From Maricaulis maris_C (GTDB lineage: Bacteria; Pseudomonadota; Alphaproteobacteria; Caulobacterales; Maricaulaceae): DNA of 64,000 nucleotides. The stretch covers positions 496,001 through 560,000 of the forward strand of contig NZ_JAGDYT010000001.1 of the NCBI RefSeq assembly GCF_049116555.1, in the 5' to 3' direction. The notes beneath the pieces are model-generated. The model was given only the letters and a program-made list of their open reading frames with translations, was not told the origin of the DNA and made no database searches. Position numbers and translations under genes: made by a program. Shown piece by piece: positions 63,102-64,000 of this stretch. Every line of letters begins with the position of its first letter. The stretch's first letter is position 1.

Positions 63102-64000
63102 ATTGCCGGTTGTCGTGTCTTCAGGAATTCGGCCACGCCTCGGGCGGCCTGGCGGATGCGTTGTTCATTCTCGACCAGCGCCAGACGGACATAGCCCTCG
63201 CCATGCTCGCCAAAGCCGATGCCCGGCGCGACGGCGACGCCGGCCTCTTCCATCAATTGCTTTGAAAACTCCAGCGAGCCCATCGCCTCGCACCCCTGTG
63301 GCAGCGGGGCCCAGGCAAACATGGACGCTTCCGGTGACGGGATCGACCAGCCGGCCCGGCCGAAACTTTCCACCAGAACATCGCGACGGTGCTTGTAGAT
63401 GGCCCGCGCCTCGTCAACGCAGTCCTGCGGCCCATCCAGCGCGGCGCAGGCGGCCACCTGGACCGGCGTATAGGCGCCGTAGTCGAGATAGGATTTGACC
63501 CGGGCCAGCGCACCCACCAGGCGCTGTGACCCGGCGGCGAATCCAACCCGGAACCCGGCCATGGAATAGGTCTTGGACATCGAGGTGAACTCGATCGTGC
63601 GCTCCTTGGCGCCGTCGACCTGCAGCATGGACGGGGTTGGCTCATCGCCGAAATAGATCTCGGAATAGGCGAGGTCGGAGAGGATGAGGAGGTCGTGCCG
63701 TGTCGCGAACTTCACGACCTCCTTGTAAAATTCCAGCGAGGCGGTCTGTGCCGTGGGGTTGGAGGGAAAACAAACCACGACGGCGATCGGACTCGGGACC
63801 GAATGCCTCGCTGCGTGCTCGAGTCCGCGCAGATAGTCTTCCGGTGACGGCGCGTGAACATGCCGTATCGTGCCACCGGCAATGAGAAATCCGAATGTAT
63901 GGATCGGGTAGGAGGGTGAGGGCGCCAGGATGACATCGCCGGGCGCGGTGATCGCCTGGGCGAGATTGGCAAAGCCTTCCTTGGAGCCCAGCGTGACGAT
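63089..64000 (-). CDS. Class I aminotransferase (AlaC/LL-DAP aminotransferase-like), 5' end outside window
   Basis: The frame is open to the edge of the window (304 residues seen), so the N-terminus is missing. It reads GSKEGFANLAQAITAPGDVILAPSPSYPIHTFGF, VVCFPSNPTAQ, ILSDLAYSEIYF, and the PLP Lys in TSMSKTYSMAGFRVGFAAGS, all typical of fold-type I class I aminotransferases. AlaC-type alanine/glutamate transaminases and LL-diaminopimelate aminotransferases share these motifs; I cannot choose between them. Confidence 0.92.
   Translation of the reverse strand: MVTLGSKEGFANLAQAITAPGDVILAPSPSYPIHTFGFLIAGGTIRHVHAPSPEDYLRGLEHAARHSVPSPIAVVVCFPSNPTAQTASLEFYKEVVKFATRHDLLILSDLAYSEIYFGDEPTPSMLQVDGAKERTIEFTSMSKTYSMAGFRVGFAAGSQRLVGALARVKSYLDYGAYTPVQVAACAALDGPQDCVDEARAIYKHRRDVLVESFGRAGWSIPSPEASMFAWAPLPQGCEAMGSLEFSKQLMEEAGVAVAPGIGFGEHGEGYVRLALVENEQRIRQAARGVAEFLKTRQPAIRAV

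Overview
The window reads as ordinary chromosome of a GC-rich, flagellated, polarised alphaproteobacterium, most likely a Maricaulis-like member of the Caulobacterales/Hyphomonadaceae-Maricaulaceae group. The evidence is combined: a TipF-type flagellar polarity protein beside cheY and cheZ, a SapC-family protein, DUF2093/DUF4170/DUF3035 proteins, an alphaproteobacterial lipid A core set, a groESL operon with CIRCE, and gene order of the Caulobacter type (ribF-ileS-lspA). I saw no tRNA, rRNA, CRISPR array, integrase, transposase or prophage gene.

Layout. 1-6070: a partial esterase, a secreted V8-like protease with Cys-rich repeats, a small secreted protein, a PhzF-like protein, a thioredoxin-like protein and an ABC exporter. 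6070-6580 is non-coding and holds a REP-like pair of hairpins. 6580-10380: zinc homeostasis, with zur divergent from a histidine-rich ZnuD-like TonB receptor and a Zur-box candidate between them. 10500-16500: ompW, a sapC-family gene, a DsbD/ScsB-like reductase, a small secreted protein and hisS. 16500-16785 holds a candidate structured RNA ending in a very strong terminator. 16785-24500: a periplasmic coiled-coil protein, then an envelope/peptide turnover group (NagZ-like glycosidase, two serine beta-lactamase-fold proteins, an S9 peptidase) with an Lrp/AsnC regulator.

24500-27100: groES-groEL, with a CIRCE operator and heat-shock-like promoter upstream and an unusual set of duplicated groEL-tail and terminator sequences downstream. 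27238-31400: OmpA-like lipoprotein, tipF, a HAD phosphatase, cheZ and cheY. 31522-39264: MaoC hydratase, ribF, ileS-lspA, a DUF3035 lipoprotein and mutL. 39287-46343: DUF427, rsmD, an RsuA/RluB pseudouridine synthase, tadA, TfoX-N, acetyltransferase, TauE/SafE, phosphotransferase and amidohydrolase. 46427-50486: purD, xseA, DUF2093 and an M23 peptidase.

50753-61836 is mainly a minus-strand envelope block: DUF374 acyltransferase - waaA - lpxK - LpxL-like acyltransferase as an overlapping operon, then msbA, DUF4170, pmbA, MAPEG and a DsbA/FrnE-like protein. A plus-strand tyrosine phosphatase and a soluble hybrid-sensor-like histidine kinase sit between the two halves. The end of the window holds a mini flagellar rod-like protein, a DUF1232-like protein and a 5'-truncated class I aminotransferase.

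The genes are conventional. The less explained material lies between them: the groEL-tail repeats, the hisS-downstream RNA candidate, three different palindromic repeat families, hairpins abutting start codons, and several well-formed operator candidates. All function calls come from reading motifs by eye; no search was run.
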